From positions 1,260,304-1,324,303 of the forward strand of contig NZ_JACSPM010000001.1 in assembly GCF_014837165.1 (NCBI RefSeq): a stretch of DNA of 64,000 bases. The letters run 5' to 3'. Shown here piece by piece: positions 50,960 to 60,502 of this stretch (positions are counted from its first letter, which is position 1; each line of letters opens with the position of its first letter). The notes under the pieces are model-generated. The model worked only from the letters and a program-made list of their open reading frames with translations. It was not told where the DNA came from and did not search any database. Made by a program: the position numbers and the translations under genes. This DNA is from Microbacterium gallinarum (GTDB lineage Bacteria; Actinomycetota; Actinomycetes; Actinomycetales; Microbacteriaceae).

Positions 50960-52630
50960 ATGAACCCGAGCAACATCGACATCGCCCAGGCCGCAGAGAT
51001 GCTGCCGATCGATCAGATCGCAGCGGGGCTGGGCATTCCGGCGGACAGCCTCGAGCAGTACGGGCGTTACAAGGCGAAAGTCGCCCTGCCCTGGCTCGCG
51101 GGGCTGGCGGACCGCCCCGACGGCAAGCTCATCCTGATGACGGCGATGTCTCCCACCCCGGCGGGTGAGGGCAAGACGACGACCACCGTCGGCCTCGGCG
51201 ACGCGCTCAGCCGGACCGGCCGACGGGCGATGATCTGCCTGCGCGAGCCCGCGCTCGGCCCGGTCTTCGGCATGAAGGGAGGCGCGGCCGGCGGAGGCTA
51301 CGCGCAGGTCGTGCCGATGGAAGACATCAATCTGCACTTCACCGGCGACTTCGCCGCGATCGCCTTCGCGACGAACCTGCTCGCCGCGCTCATCGACAAC
51401 CACGTGCACAGGGGCAACGCGCTGGGAATCGACGTGCGGCGGATCAGCTGGCGCCGGGTCCTCGACGTCAACGACCGCGCCCTGCGCGACATCGTCGTCG
51501 GTCTCGGTCCCGACAACGGATACCCGCGGGAGTCGGGCTTCGACATCGTCGTGGCGAGCGAGGTGATGGCGATCTTCTGCCTCGCGCACGACCTCGCCGA
51601 TCTGCGCGAGCGACTGGGCGACATCGTCGTCGCCTACACGCGCGATCACCGTCCGGTCCGCGCGCGTGATCTCGAGGCGCATGGCGCGATGACGGCGATC
51701 CTCCGCGATGCCTTCGCCCCGAACCTGGTGCAGACCCTCGAGCACACCCCGGCGTTCGTTCACGGTGGGCCGTTCGCGAACATCGCGCACGGCTGCAACT
51801 CGCTCGTCGCGACGCGGGCCGCTCTGAAGCTGGCCGACTATGTCGTCACCGAAGCGGGCTTCGGCTCCGACCTCGGTGCCGAGAAGTTCGTCGACATCCT
51901 CTGCCGCTCCTCCGGCCTGCGACCCTCCGCGGCCGTGATCGTTGCGACCGTGCGCGCGACGAAGTACCACGGGGGCGTAGAGGTCGCCGATCTGCCCGCC
52001 GAGAACATCGCCGCGATCGAGAAGGGCTCGGCGAACCTGATCCGGCACCTCGGCATCGTGCGCGACATCCTCGGGCTGCCCGCCGTCGTCGCGATCAACC
52101 ATCGCGCGGAAGACACCGACGCCGAGATCGCGGCGCTCGTCGGCATCGTGGAGCGGGAGGGTGCGCGCGCCGTCGTCGCACGCCACTTCGCCGAGGGCAG
52201 CGCTGGCGCGGAGGAGCTCGCGCACGAGGTCGTGCGGCTGTGCGACGAGCCGTCGAAGCTGCAGTTCGTCTACCCGGACGACGCGTCCCTCTGGACGAAG
52301 ATGAAGACGATCGCCACCCGCGTGTACGGGGCGTCGGACATCACCGCCACCACCGCCGTCCGCGCGCAGATCCGGCGCCTGCAGGAGGAGGGGTACGGTG
52401 ACTACCCGATCTGCGTCGCGAAGACCCAGTACTCCTTGTCGACCGACGCCAAGCTGCGTGGCGCCCCGACCGGCCACGTCGTTGAGATCCGCGAGGTGCG
52501 GCTGGCCGCCGGTGCCCGGTTCGTCGTGATGGTCTGCGGCGCCGTCATGACCATGCCGGGGCTCCCGGTCGTCCCGGCCGCCGCGTCGATCGACGTCGAT
52601 GAGAACGGCAGGATCGTCGGCCTGTTCTGA
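50960..52630 (+). CDS. fhs: Formate-tetrahydrofolate ligase
   Basis: A 556-residue enzyme that makes 10-formyl-THF from formate, THF and ATP, supplying one-carbon units to purine synthesis. The ATP loop [14 protein letters not shown] is at about residues 58-72, and the family signatures [32 protein letters not shown] and [16 protein letters not shown] are intact. The C-terminal [14 protein letters not shown] is present. The length is usual. A GAAGGGG site precedes ATG 50960. Confidence 0.97.
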   Translation: MNPSNIDIAQAAEMLPIDQIAAGLGIPADSLEQYGRYKAKVALPWLAGLADRPDGKLILMTAMSPTPAGEGKTTTTVGLGDALSRTGRRAMICLREPALGPVFGMKGGAAGGGYAQVVPMEDINLHFTGDFAAIAFATNLLAALIDNHVHRGNALGIDVRRISWRRVLDVNDRALRDIVVGLGPDNGYPRESGFDIVVASEVMAIFCLAHDLADLRERLGDIVVAYTRDHRPVRARDLEAHGAMTAILRDAFAPNLVQTLEHTPAFVHGGPFANIAHGCNSLVATRAALKLADYVVTEAGFGSDLGAEKFVDILCRSSGLRPSAAVIVATVRATKYHGGVEVADLPAENIAAIEKGSANLIRHLGIVRDILGLPAVVAINHRAEDTDAEIAALVGIVEREGARAVVARHFAEGSAGAEELAHEVVRLCDEPSKLQFVYPDDASLWTKMKTIATRVYGASDITATTAVRAQIRRLQEEGYGDYPICVAKTQYSLSTDAKLRGAPTGHVVEIREVRLAAGARFVVMVCGAVMTMPGLPVVPAAASIDVDENGRIVGLF

Positions 52631-52652
52631 CAGCGACGCCGGGTCGATGCCG

Positions 52653-53132
52653 CTACCGGCCGCCGGCCGGCCGCGGGCGCAGCATCCGCGACAGATAGAA
52701 GGCGCGTTCCTCCGTCTCGGGCTGGATCAGCTCGAAGTCGTGCCGGCCGTAGAAGCGGAGGGCATCGACGTCGCCCTCGTCGACGTTCACCTCGAGCAGC
52801 TCGACGCCGCGTGCGGCGCACTCGTCCGCCACGACGGCGATCATCTCGCCGCCGATCCCCCGCCCTCGCCGCACGGGCGACACGTAGAGCTCGTCGAGGA
52901 GCGCGACCCGGCCGTCGAACCAGACGTTCGTGCGCAGTGTGACCAGCGCGACTCCGTCGGGGCCTTCGCCGCCGAGAACGGCGAAGGTCGTCGTGCCCGC
53001 GAGCAGCGAGCGCAGTCGCCGAGCGAGAGTCGTCGGGCCCGGACTCTCGGTGTCGAACTCGGTGTTGAAGTCGTACAGCAGCCGGGCGACGGACTCCGCG
53101 TCGTCGGCGGCCGCGAGGCGCGCACGGGTCAT
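52653..53132 (-). CDS. GNAT-family N-acetyltransferase
   Basis: A 159-residue acetyltransferase with the acetyl-CoA loop RRGRGIGGEMI (motif A) and the preceding LLDELYVSPV strand. The C-terminal VDALRFYGRHDFE is typical of the fold. The acceptor is unknown. ATG 53132 follows a TACCGT box by 6 nt; a longer start at about 53168 is possible but lacks that support. It converges on fhs with a gap of 22 nt. Confidence 0.88.
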   Translation of the reverse strand: MTRARLAAADDAESVARLLYDFNTEFDTESPGPTTLARRLRSLLAGTTTFAVLGGEGPDGVALVTLRTNVWFDGRVALLDELYVSPVRRGRGIGGEMIAVVADECAARGVELLEVNVDEGDVDALRFYGRHDFELIQPETEERAFYLSRMLRPRPAGGR

Positions 53133-53138
53133 GCCGCC

Positions 53139-53144
53139 ACGGTA
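53139..53144 (-). promoter_or_regulatory. Candidate -10 box of the GNAT gene (leaderless)
   Basis: TACCGT on the minus strand ends 6 nt before ATG 53132. Confidence 0.55.
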
Positions 53145-53176
53145 CGGCGAGTGGACCGATACTGCCATGGTGCGCG

Positions 53177-54442
53177 TCACCCCAGAGCGAACGACCGCAC
53201 CCGTTCGACCCGCAGCACATGCGGCAGCGCAGCGGTGTCGCGCGTGCCGTCGGCGCGCGGGAACTCGTAGACGTCGAGCATCAGCTGCACCGGATAGTCG
53301 ATCGACTGCACGACGGTCTTCACCCAGGCGCCGTCGATGAAGAACCGCATGCGCTCCGGCGTCCACTCGACGGCGTAGTCGTGCATCAGCGTGAGGTCGC
53401 CGTGGACGCGCACCTTCTCGAAGTCCTCGCGCAGACGGGGGTCGTTCTGCGGCTTCACGCCGACGCCCACCCAGCCGCCGTCATCGTCGAGCTCGGCGCC
53501 GAAGATCTCGGCGATGCAGAGCTCGCCGCAATCCTCGGGCCGTTCCTCGAACCCGATCGGCCAGAACGCCACCATCACGTCGGGGTGGCGGATCGCCGCG
53601 AGACGCACCTCGATCACCCCGTGTCGCACGAGCCAGCCGCGGTGCTCGGGCTGCTCCTCCGTCACGCTGAGGCCCGTCCGGAACCGGTGCTGCCCGATGC
53701 CGCTGCCCGCCGGCCCTGAGAACTGGCCGGTCTGCACGTGCGACACCCGCAGGTCGCCGTCCAATGCGGGCGCCCACGGGACGGTGTCGGCGGCGATGCT
53801 CAGCTCGAGGCCACCCCGGCCGATCGACCAGCGCGCGGCCGAGGCATCCCGAGACGACCACTGCGGAGTGTAGAAGGGCCACCAGCGCTCGGTGTCGAGA
53901 GCGGACCCGTCGAACCGCTCGTCGACGTCGGGCACGCGCCCGGCCAGATCGAGCGGGGACACGTCGAGCACCCACGTGTTGAACGTCAGCTCGCCGCCGC
54001 GCCACGGGAGGGTGCCCGATCCGCGATGCTCGAAGCCCGCACCCCGGCACAGCGCGTTCGAGGCCGGGTTGTCGACGCCCGGGTAGGCGACGAGCAGCGT
54101 GCGCCTGCCGTCGGCGGCGACCAGGCGGGTCACCTGCCGCAGCGCCTCGCGCGCCACGCCGCGACCCTGCCACCGCGGCTCGACCGACCAGCCCGTCTCG
54201 AATGCGGGCACCCCTTCGTGGTCGGTCTGCCAGTACCCGATGGCGCCCGCCGGGATGCCGTCGACGTCGATCCGCATCATGCGGGCCTCGCCGGCGGCGT
54301 TGAGGCGCAGGTAGCGGGCGTGTCGCCCGCGCACCTCCTCGTCGGTCTCGGGCCCGCACAGGTGCGCGGTCATCTCGGGCGTGTTCGCCCGCTCGAGCAC
54401 GGCGAGGTCGCCCTCGCGCCAGGGCCGCAGTTCGATGATCAT
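53177..54442 (-). CDS. GNAT acetyltransferase fused to a GH16-like domain
   Basis: A 421-residue two-domain protein. Residues 1-165 are a GNAT domain (acetyl-CoA loop EPRWQGRGVAREAL), clearly paralogous to the next GNAT gene. Residues 175-421 look like a GH16 beta-jelly roll (VDERFDGSALDTERWWPFYTPQWSS ... LMHDYAVEWTPERMRFFIDG). The GH16 active site E-x-D-x-x-E reads E307-L-C-I-A-E312, so both glutamates remain but the middle Asp is Cys. There is no signal peptide. The fusion is rare as far as I know. ATG 54442 follows CAGAAT by 7 nt; ATG 54451 is an alternative. Confidence 0.82.
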   Translation of the reverse strand: MIIELRPWREGDLAVLERANTPEMTAHLCGPETDEEVRGRHARYLRLNAAGEARMMRIDVDGIPAGAIGYWQTDHEGVPAFETGWSVEPRWQGRGVAREALRQVTRLVAADGRRTLLVAYPGVDNPASNALCRGAGFEHRGSGTLPWRGGELTFNTWVLDVSPLDLAGRVPDVDERFDGSALDTERWWPFYTPQWSSRDASAARWSIGRGGLELSIAADTVPWAPALDGDLRVSHVQTGQFSGPAGSGIGQHRFRTGLSVTEEQPEHRGWLVRHGVIEVRLAAIRHPDVMVAFWPIGFEERPEDCGELCIAEIFGAELDDDGGWVGVGVKPQNDPRLREDFEKVRVHGDLTLMHDYAVEWTPERMRFFIDGAWVKTVVQSIDYPVQLMLDVYEFPRADGTRDTAALPHVLRVERVRSFALG

Positions 54443-54449
54443 CGCGCCC

Positions 54450-54455
54450 ATTCTG
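54450..54455 (-). promoter_or_regulatory. Candidate -10 box of the GNAT-GH16 gene (leaderless)
   Basis: CAGAAT on the minus strand ends 7 nt before ATG 54442. Confidence 0.45.
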
Positions 54456-54569
54456 CGCGCCCCCTCCGACGCCCACCCCCGATCCCTGCGGAACCCGCCG
54501 AGGTGCCGCTGACGGCGACCTTCCGCCGCGCGAACCCGCCGTCACCGGCAACCCGGTGCCTCGCCAGGA

Positions 54570-55046
54570 TTACGGGCGGATGACCCAGACCGCGACCTCG
54601 ATCGGAGCGCCGCCGTCGTCCCCGGGGAACATCCCCGTGCCCTCGAGCTCGAACCCGACCCGGCGGCAGAGGGCGTGGGATGCCTCGTTCCCGACGTGTG
54701 CATATCCGACGATCGGACGCCCGTCCCCGGACGCCACGGCCCGGCGGACGACCTCCGCGAGCGCGGCGGACGCGACGCCCCGCCCCTGCCACGCGGGCTC
54801 GATCACGCAGCCGACCTCGTACGCCGGCGCGCCCTCGTGCTCCTGCTCCCACCACCCCGCGTAGCCGGCGGTGACCCCGTCGTTCACGACGCGGAACATC
54901 GACTCGCCGGCGAGGTACTCGGCGTGCCGCTGGGCGAGCGCCGCCTCGGGCTCGGGCCCGCCGAGGAACTGCGTGAGCTCGGCGGTGTTCGCCCGGCGCA
55001 GCACCTCGAGGTCGTCGGCGCCCCACGGCGCGAGGATGACCTGCAT
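54570..55046 (-). CDS. GNAT-family N-acetyltransferase
   Basis: A 158-residue RimJ/RimL-like acetyltransferase with the acetyl-CoA loop EPAWQGRGVASAAL and the C-terminal NEASHALCRRVGFELEG. It aligns throughout with the first domain of the downstream GNAT-GH16 protein (RANTAELTQFLGGPE against RANTPEMTAHLCGPE), so the pair arose by tandem duplication. A GGGAGG site precedes ATG 55046. The gene is divergent from the acyl-CoA oxidase gene. Confidence 0.9.
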   Translation of the reverse strand: MQVILAPWGADDLEVLRRANTAELTQFLGGPEPEAALAQRHAEYLAGESMFRVVNDGVTAGYAGWWEQEHEGAPAYEVGCVIEPAWQGRGVASAALAEVVRRAVASGDGRPIVGYAHVGNEASHALCRRVGFELEGTGMFPGDDGGAPIEVAVWVIRP

Positions 55047-55231
55047 GCCGGCCTCCCTCCGTCTGCGCTGAGTCTGCGCCCATCCTGCCGCGCTGTGGGC
55101 TGGGCACAACGGGACCGCGCTTCGCGACGCGACCCCGTTGTCGAACTCATCCAAGCGGTTTGGGTGTGCGTTGTGGGAGTCCTACCGTCGATAGTGACTT
55201 TCCCGTCCTCCGACACCGAGAGGTGACGCAT

Positions 55232-57337
55232 ATGGCCGACGCCGCCGTCCGCTCCCGCAAGCCCGCCACCAACAAGCGCACGCCCGCCGGCGGTGCCCCG
55301 ACCGCACCGCACAGCGCGGCCGAGGCATCCGACCCCCGCATCGACATCGCCGCGGTCACCGACCTGCTCCTCGGCACGTGGGCCGAGACGCGCCGTGAAG
55401 CGCGCGAGATGATCAAGGACTCCGCCTTCTGGAAGATCGAGGGCCAGCCGATGGCCGAGCACCGCGAGCGCACCCTGACGCAGCTGCACCTGCTGGTCGA
55501 GCACGGCGGATCCCGTCGCGCCTTCCCGGCGGAGTTCGGCGGGATGGGCGACAACGGGGCCAACATCGCCGGGTTCATGGAGCTCGTCCTCGCCGACCCC
55601 AGCCTTCAGATCAAGTCGGGCGTGCAGTGGGGCCTCTTCGGCTCCGCCGTGTACCAGCTCGGCACCCAGAAGCACCACGACAAGTGGCTGCGCGACATCA
55701 TCGACCTGTCGCTTCCGGGCGCGTTCGCGATGACCGAGACAGGACACGGATCGGATGTCGCCGCCATCGGCACCACGGCGACGTACGACCCCGAGACCGA
55801 GGAGTTCGTGATCCACACGCCGTTCCGCGGTGCGTGGAAGGACTACCTCGGCAACGCGGCCCTGCACGGCAAGGCCGCCACGGTCTTCGCCCAGCTCATC
55901 ACGGGCGGCGTGAACTACGGCGTGCACTGCTTCTTCGTGCCGCTGCGCGACGACGCGGGCGACTTCCTGCCGGGCATCGGCGGCGAGGACGACGGCGTCA
56001 AGGGCGGTCTCAACGGCATCGACAACGGGCGCCTCCACTTCGACCACGTGCGCGTCCCGCGCGAGAACCTGCTGAACCGGTACGGCGACGTCGCCGCCGA
56101 CGGGACCTACAGCTCCGACATCCCCTCGCCCGGCCGCCGCTTCTTCACGATGCTCGGCGCCCTCGTGCAGGGTCGCGTGTCGCTCGACGGCGCTGCGACG
56201 ACCGGCACGGCGCTGGCGCTGTACATCGCGCTCACCTACGCGAACCAGCGTCGCCAGTTCGATTCGGGCGCCGGCAGCAGCGAGGTCGTCCTGCTCGACT
56301 ACGGCAAGCACCAGCGGCGCCTCCTGCCCCTGCTCGCGCAGAACTACGCGCAGTTCTTCGCCAACGACGAGCTGCTGCGCACCTTCGACGGGGTGTTCTC
56401 GGGCCGCACCGACACCCCCGAGGAGCGCGAGAACCTCGAAACCCTGGCGGCGGCGCTCAAGCCGCTCTCGACGTGGAACGCCCTCGACACGATCCAGGAG
56501 GCCCGCGAGGCCTGCGGCGGCTCGGGCTTCCTCGCCGAGAACCGGATGGTCGGACTGCACCAGGACCTCGACGTGTACGTCACGTTCGAGGGCGACAACA
56601 ACGTGCTGCTCCAACTCGTCGGCAAGCGTCTCCTGTCCGACTACGCGAAGCAGTTCAAGGGAGCGGATGCCGCGACCCTCGCGCGCTTCGCCGTCGGCCA
56701 GACCGCCGGCAGGGTGTTCCACGGTGCCGGTCTGCGCCAGCTCGGGCAGTCGGTCGCCGACCTCGGCTCGACGGCGCGCTCGGTGGAGTTCGGACTGCGC
56801 GAAGACCAGCAGCACGACCTGCTCGCCGGCCGCGTGCAGCAGATGGTGGCCGACGTCGCCGGTGCGCTGCGTCCGGCGGCGAAGCTCTCGGCCACGGAGG
56901 CTGCAGCGATCTTCAACCGTCACCAGGCGGAGCTGATCGAGGCGGCGCGCGCCCACGGCGAGCTGCTGCAGTGGGAGGCCTTCACCGACGGTGTGAACAG
57001 GATCGAGGACGCCGGCACCCGCCAGGTGCTCACGTGGCTGCGCGACCTGTTCGGCCTGCACCTGATCGAGAAGCACCTGGCGTGGTATCTGATCAACGGG
57101 CGGCTGTCGGCCCAGCGCGGGGCCTCCGTGTCGCGCTACATCGATCGGCTCGCCGCCCGCCTGCGCCCGCACGCTCAGGATCTCGTCGACGCCTACGGCT
57201 TCGCGCCGGAGCACGTGCGCGCTCCGATCGCGTCGGGTGCGGAGCTCGCGCGGCAGACCGAGGCGCGCGAGTACTACGCCGCGCTCGCCGCATCGGGCGA
57301 AGCGCCGGTGTCGGAGAAGTCGCTCAAGAAGAAGTGA
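55232..57337 (+). CDS. Acyl-CoA oxidase-like flavoprotein
   Basis: A 701-residue acyl-CoA oxidase of the peroxisomal ACOX type. The N-terminal helical domain is followed by AMTETGHGSDVAAIGTTATYD (FAD region), the FVPLRDDAGDFLPGI loop, the FDHVRVPRENLLNRYGDV stretch and the catalytic region GGSGFLAENRMVGLHQDLDVYVTFEGDNNVLLQ. A C-terminal ACOX domain of about 180 residues completes it. It would pass electrons to oxygen, producing hydrogen peroxide. A GAGAGGTG site precedes ATG 55232; earlier frame is not coding. Confidence 0.92.
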   Translation: MADAAVRSRKPATNKRTPAGGAPTAPHSAAEASDPRIDIAAVTDLLLGTWAETRREAREMIKDSAFWKIEGQPMAEHRERTLTQLHLLVEHGGSRRAFPAEFGGMGDNGANIAGFMELVLADPSLQIKSGVQWGLFGSAVYQLGTQKHHDKWLRDIIDLSLPGAFAMTETGHGSDVAAIGTTATYDPETEEFVIHTPFRGAWKDYLGNAALHGKAATVFAQLITGGVNYGVHCFFVPLRDDAGDFLPGIGGEDDGVKGGLNGIDNGRLHFDHVRVPRENLLNRYGDVAADGTYSSDIPSPGRRFFTMLGALVQGRVSLDGAATTGTALALYIALTYANQRRQFDSGAGSSEVVLLDYGKHQRRLLPLLAQNYAQFFANDELLRTFDGVFSGRTDTPEERENLETLAAALKPLSTWNALDTIQEAREACGGSGFLAENRMVGLHQDLDVYVTFEGDNNVLLQLVGKRLLSDYAKQFKGADAATLARFAVGQTAGRVFHGAGLRQLGQSVADLGSTARSVEFGLREDQQHDLLAGRVQQMVADVAGALRPAAKLSATEAAAIFNRHQAELIEAARAHGELLQWEAFTDGVNRIEDAGTRQVLTWLRDLFGLHLIEKHLAWYLINGRLSAQRGASVSRYIDRLAARLRPHAQDLVDAYGFAPEHVRAPIASGAELARQTEAREYYAALAASGEAPVSEKSLKKK

Positions 57338-57418
57338 CGTGGGGATGCCCGGCGCAGGACGACCTGGGCCGGGCCCGCCCGCCCGGTCGCCCCGCCGGGA
57401 GACGTCGGCGAGCCCGCT

Positions 57419-57424
57419 TAGGCT
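57419..57424 (+). promoter_or_regulatory. Candidate -10 box of tag (leaderless)
   Basis: TAGGCT ends 6 nt before GTG 57431. Confidence 0.62.
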
Positions 57425-57430
57425 GAGCGC

Positions 57431-58003
57431 GTGAGCACCGACACCCGCACCGGTCCCGACGGCATCGACCGCTGCGCGTGGGTCGGCGACGACGCCGAGT
57501 ACCGCCGATATCACGACGAGGAGTGGGGCGTCCCGCTGCACGGCGACCGGGCGCTCTTCGAGAAGATGAGCCTCGAGGGCTTCCAGGCCGGTCTGTCGTG
57601 GATCACGATCCTGCGCAAGCGTCCTCGGTTCCGCGAGGTGTTCGCCGGGTTCGACCCGGCCGTGGTGGCGCAGTTCGACGACGAGGACGTCGAGCGGCTG
57701 ATGGCCGACGCCGGCATCATCCGCAACCGGGCGAAGATCCTCGCGACGATCTCGAACGCCCGCCTCGTCACCGAGCTCGACGACGGCGAGCTCGACGCCT
57801 TCATGTGGTCCTTCGCGCCGCCGGCGCGCCGCCGGCCCGCGAGCTTCGCCGAGGTGCCGGCCACGACGTCCGACTCCGACGCCCTCAGCAAAGCGCTGCG
57901 CACGCGCGGCTTCCGCTTCGTCGGCTCGACGACGATGTACGCGCTCATGCAGTCGGCCGGCATGGTCGACGATCACGTCGTCGGGTGCTGGCGCGCCGCA
58001 TGA
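57431..58003 (+). CDS. tag: DNA-3-methyladenine glycosylase I
   Basis: A 190-residue base-excision repair enzyme of the Tag family. The structural zinc ligands known from Escherichia coli Tag are matched by Cys in DRCAWVG, His in RRYHDEEWG, and His/Cys in the C-terminal DDHVVGCW. The substrate pocket region KMSLEGFQAGLSWITILRKR is intact. It removes 3-methyladenine from DNA. GTG 57431 follows a TAGGCT box by 6 nt. Confidence 0.96.
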   Translation: MSTDTRTGPDGIDRCAWVGDDAEYRRYHDEEWGVPLHGDRALFEKMSLEGFQAGLSWITILRKRPRFREVFAGFDPAVVAQFDDEDVERLMADAGIIRNRAKILATISNARLVTELDDGELDAFMWSFAPPARRRPASFAEVPATTSDSDALSKALRTRGFRFVGSTTMYALMQSAGMVDDHVVGCWRAA

Positions 58004-58127
58004 CGCACGCGGATCCGCCCGCTGCCCGCCGATCCGCCCCGCTGCACGCTCGTGGGGGATTGTCCCCATCGCCGCCGCCGCCGCGGAATCGTAGGCTCGA
58101 CCCGGTCGCACCGAGACGGGGGAGCCG

Positions 58128-58421
58128 ATGACAGACGTCGATCTGGATCTGACGGCGCTGCGCCTCGCGCGCGGCCGCGTCGCCGCCGCACTCGAGACGT
58201 TCCGCAGCGCCGACCGCGTGGGTGACGACCTGGCCGAGCTGACCGGCGAGCACCGCCTGGCCGGCAAGGTCCGCGACTTCGCGGGCAACTGGGACTACAA
58301 CCGCGGAAAGCTCGAGGAGCAGCTGGTCACCCTGCGCGACTGGCTCGAGGCCATCGACGACACGATGACCGAGCTCGACCAGTCGATGGGCGACTCCGTG
58401 GAACAGGGGACGACGCCGTGA
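58128..58421 (+). CDS. WXG100-like small helical protein
   Basis: A 97-residue all-helical protein: a helix (LRLARGRVAAALETFRSADRVGDDLAEL), a turn around GNWDYNRGKL and a second long helix to DQSMGD. Size and helix-turn-helix layout resemble WXG100 (EsxA-like) proteins, although the turn reads NWDYN rather than WXG. It probably pairs with the next gene's N-terminal helical region as a secretion partner. A TAGGCT box about 35 nt upstream and a GGGGGAG site support the gene. Its stop overlaps the next start by four bases. Confidence 0.75.
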   Translation: MTDVDLDLTALRLARGRVAAALETFRSADRVGDDLAELTGEHRLAGKVRDFAGNWDYNRGKLEEQLVTLRDWLEAIDDTMTELDQSMGDSVEQGTTP

Positions 58422-60037
58422 CATCGGGGCTGGAGTGGGAGTTCGAAGACGTCTTCGCCGGTCACCCGACCGAGCTCGAGAGCCGGGCGCGCCGTCTGCA
58501 GACCACCGCCGAGGCCATCTCGCGCGCGGCCGACGCCCTGCGCGACCTCGTCGATGACCAGCGCAGCCTCGCGACCGATGCCCTCGAGGCGTCGGCGGAA
58601 GAGGCATCCGCCGGTCTCCGTCGCGCCCGGCGCCGCTACGGCGGCACGGCGACGGCGCTGACGACGTACGCCGTCGAGCTCGCACCGATCCAGGCGAGCG
58701 CGCGCGCGGCCATCGCCGACGCCGACTTCCATCAGGCGCGCAGCCACCGGCTGCAGGGCAGCGCGGACGATCTGCGCGACGACATCGTCCGCGCCGAGGC
58801 GGAGGGCTCGTCGACCGACGCCCTCTACGAGCAGCTCTGGTCCACGAGCGACGGTGCGGCCTATTCGGCAGGGCAGGTCGACGCCGCGCGGCGCACGCTC
58901 AATCAGGCGCGGCAGGACATCTGGGATGCCGCGAACCGCGCGATCGACGCGATCGAGACGGCCATCGAGCACGGCGCCGACTCGTTCGGCGACAACTGGA
59001 ATCAGTTCTGGAGCGGCGTCGGCGACTTCTTCGAGATGGTGGGCGAATGGGCATCGCAGGTGCTCTCGGTGGTGGTCGATGCGCTCATGGAGGTGCTCAG
59101 CGCCCTCGTCTCGGCGCTGGTGGTCGCCCTGCTGCTGGTGGCCGGTCTGCTCCTCGTGGGGCTGGTCTTCGTGGCCTTCGGCCTCGTGGGCCTGATCCTG
59201 CTGGGTGTTGTGCTGGCCGCCGCGCTGCTGACCCTCGCCATCGCCGAGATGCTGGGCAAGCCGCAGCAGGTCTCCGGTTCGCACCGCAGCACCGCGGCCA
59301 CGGGGGATGCGGAAGCGGATGCCGCGGCCGACGCCCTCGAGGCGCGCGACTACGAGGGGCTCATGGCGGACCTCGCCGAGCAGGACTCGCAGGGCGGCGA
59401 AGACCTGACGCAGATCCGCGTCGTCGCCATCCGCGATTCCGAGGGCAACGTCATCTCGTGGCGTGTGCAGCTGCCGAGCACCCAGAACTGGGATCCGCTC
59501 AACACCGGGGGCGCCCTCAACGACGCGCGCACCGACGCGATGCTGTCGATGTTCCCGGGTGTGCCGACGCAGTACGAGCAGGCGGTGTGGGACGCGATGA
59601 CCGAGGCCGGGGTCTTCGAAAGCGAGGCGCCGATCATGTTCACCGGCTGGTCGCTCGGCGGCATGATGGCGGGCGAGCTCGCCACCGACCCGCGGGTCGC
59701 CGACCGCGTCGAGTCGGTGTTCACCGCCGGCTCCGCCATCGACAAGCACTACAGCGACATGCCGCCCGACGTGCGGGTCACGCAGATCAACAACGGCATC
59801 GACCCGGTGCACACGCTCGAGTTCCTGGGACTCGACCCGATCGACTACGTGCGGTTCGACAACGACTGGCAGACCTACCGTCCGCTCACATGGCCGATGC
59901 ACGACTCCGGAATGTATGGTGCTGAGGCGGAGCGGTACCTGCCCGAACCGCGTCCCGGGGACGAGATCTTCTTCGCCGGTGAGGGCGCAGGCAGCTACGA
60001 AGACGTGTACGTCGCCGAATACACGAGAGGGTCCTGA
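58418..60037 (+). CDS. WXG-like helical, membrane and alpha/beta-hydrolase multidomain protein
   Basis: A 539-residue protein with three parts. Residues 1-200 are long amphipathic helices like a type VII secretion (LXG/WXG) head. Residues about 216-276 are very hydrophobic, two to three membrane helices. Residues 320-539 form an alpha/beta-hydrolase with a complete triad visible: S412 in GWSLGG, D462 in NNGIDPVH and H495 in PMHDSGM. The hydrolase part resembles lipases. The layout suggests a membrane-inserting lipolytic effector or envelope enzyme. GTG 58418 overlaps the upstream stop, and a lipoprotein gene follows directly. Confidence 0.78.
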   Translation: MTSGLEWEFEDVFAGHPTELESRARRLQTTAEAISRAADALRDLVDDQRSLATDALEASAEEASAGLRRARRRYGGTATALTTYAVELAPIQASARAAIADADFHQARSHRLQGSADDLRDDIVRAEAEGSSTDALYEQLWSTSDGAAYSAGQVDAARRTLNQARQDIWDAANRAIDAIETAIEHGADSFGDNWNQFWSGVGDFFEMVGEWASQVLSVVVDALMEVLSALVSALVVALLLVAGLLLVGLVFVAFGLVGLILLGVVLAAALLTLAIAEMLGKPQQVSGSHRSTAATGDAEADAAADALEARDYEGLMADLAEQDSQGGEDLTQIRVVAIRDSEGNVISWRVQLPSTQNWDPLNTGGALNDARTDAMLSMFPGVPTQYEQAVWDAMTEAGVFESEAPIMFTGWSLGGMMAGELATDPRVADRVESVFTAGSAIDKHYSDMPPDVRVTQINNGIDPVHTLEFLGLDPIDYVRFDNDWQTYRPLTWPMHDSGMYGAEAERYLPEPRPGDEIFFAGEGAGSYEDVYVAEYTRGS

Positions 60038-60043
60038 GTGCCG

Positions 60044-60502
60044 ATGAAGCGATTCCGCGCCGTGCTCGCCATCGCCGTCGCGATCGGCGCCCTCGCGCTC
60101 TCGGGCTGTGCGTCCGACCCCGATGTGGGCGGGCTCGAGTCCGGTCTCTCCGAGATCGACGGCGTCAGCGGCACCCTGGCGTACACGACGCACTCGGGCG
60201 GACCGTGGAACACCCAGGTCGTGGTGCTGCTGTTCGTCGACGACCCCTCCGAGGAGGCCGTCGTCGCGACCGCGAGGGCTGCGGCGCCCGTGCTGGCCGG
60301 CGACCCTGCCTCGTCGGGCCGCGAGGTTGCCGTCTACTTCATCGACGGCGACCGCGCGGACTACGAAGGACGCTCCGCGGCCTTCGCGGACGCCGTCCCC
60401 GTGACGCCCGCGCTCGCCGAGGCGCTCGGCGTCTCGCAGCCCGGCAGTGAAGCGCTCCGCCTCTCGCCCGACGACGTCCGCCGCCTCGCCGACGGGTCGT
60501 GA
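60044..60502 (+). CDS. Lipoprotein, possible partner or immunity protein
   Basis: A 152-residue lipoprotein. The signal peptide is MKRFRAVLAIAVAIGALALSGC, with lipobox LSGC and lipidated C22. The mature part is a small alpha-beta domain (VVVLLFVDDPSEEAVVATARAA, REVAVYFIDGD) without catalytic residues. It starts 6 nt after the hydrolase stop (a GTG at 60038 is also possible), so the two are co-translated. Position and topology would suit an immunity or chaperone role towards the upstream hydrolase, but this is inference. Confidence 0.78.
   Translation: MKRFRAVLAIAVAIGALALSGCASDPDVGGLESGLSEIDGVSGTLAYTTHSGGPWNTQVVVLLFVDDPSEEAVVATARAAAPVLAGDPASSGREVAVYFIDGDRADYEGRSAAFADAVPVTPALAEALGVSQPGSEALRLSPDDVRRLADGS

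Noticed and set aside
54884-58288. 1134-codon open frame on the minus strand
   Set aside because: It is antisense to the acyl-CoA oxidase and tag genes and overlaps a real GNAT gene in another phase. No recognisable protein.
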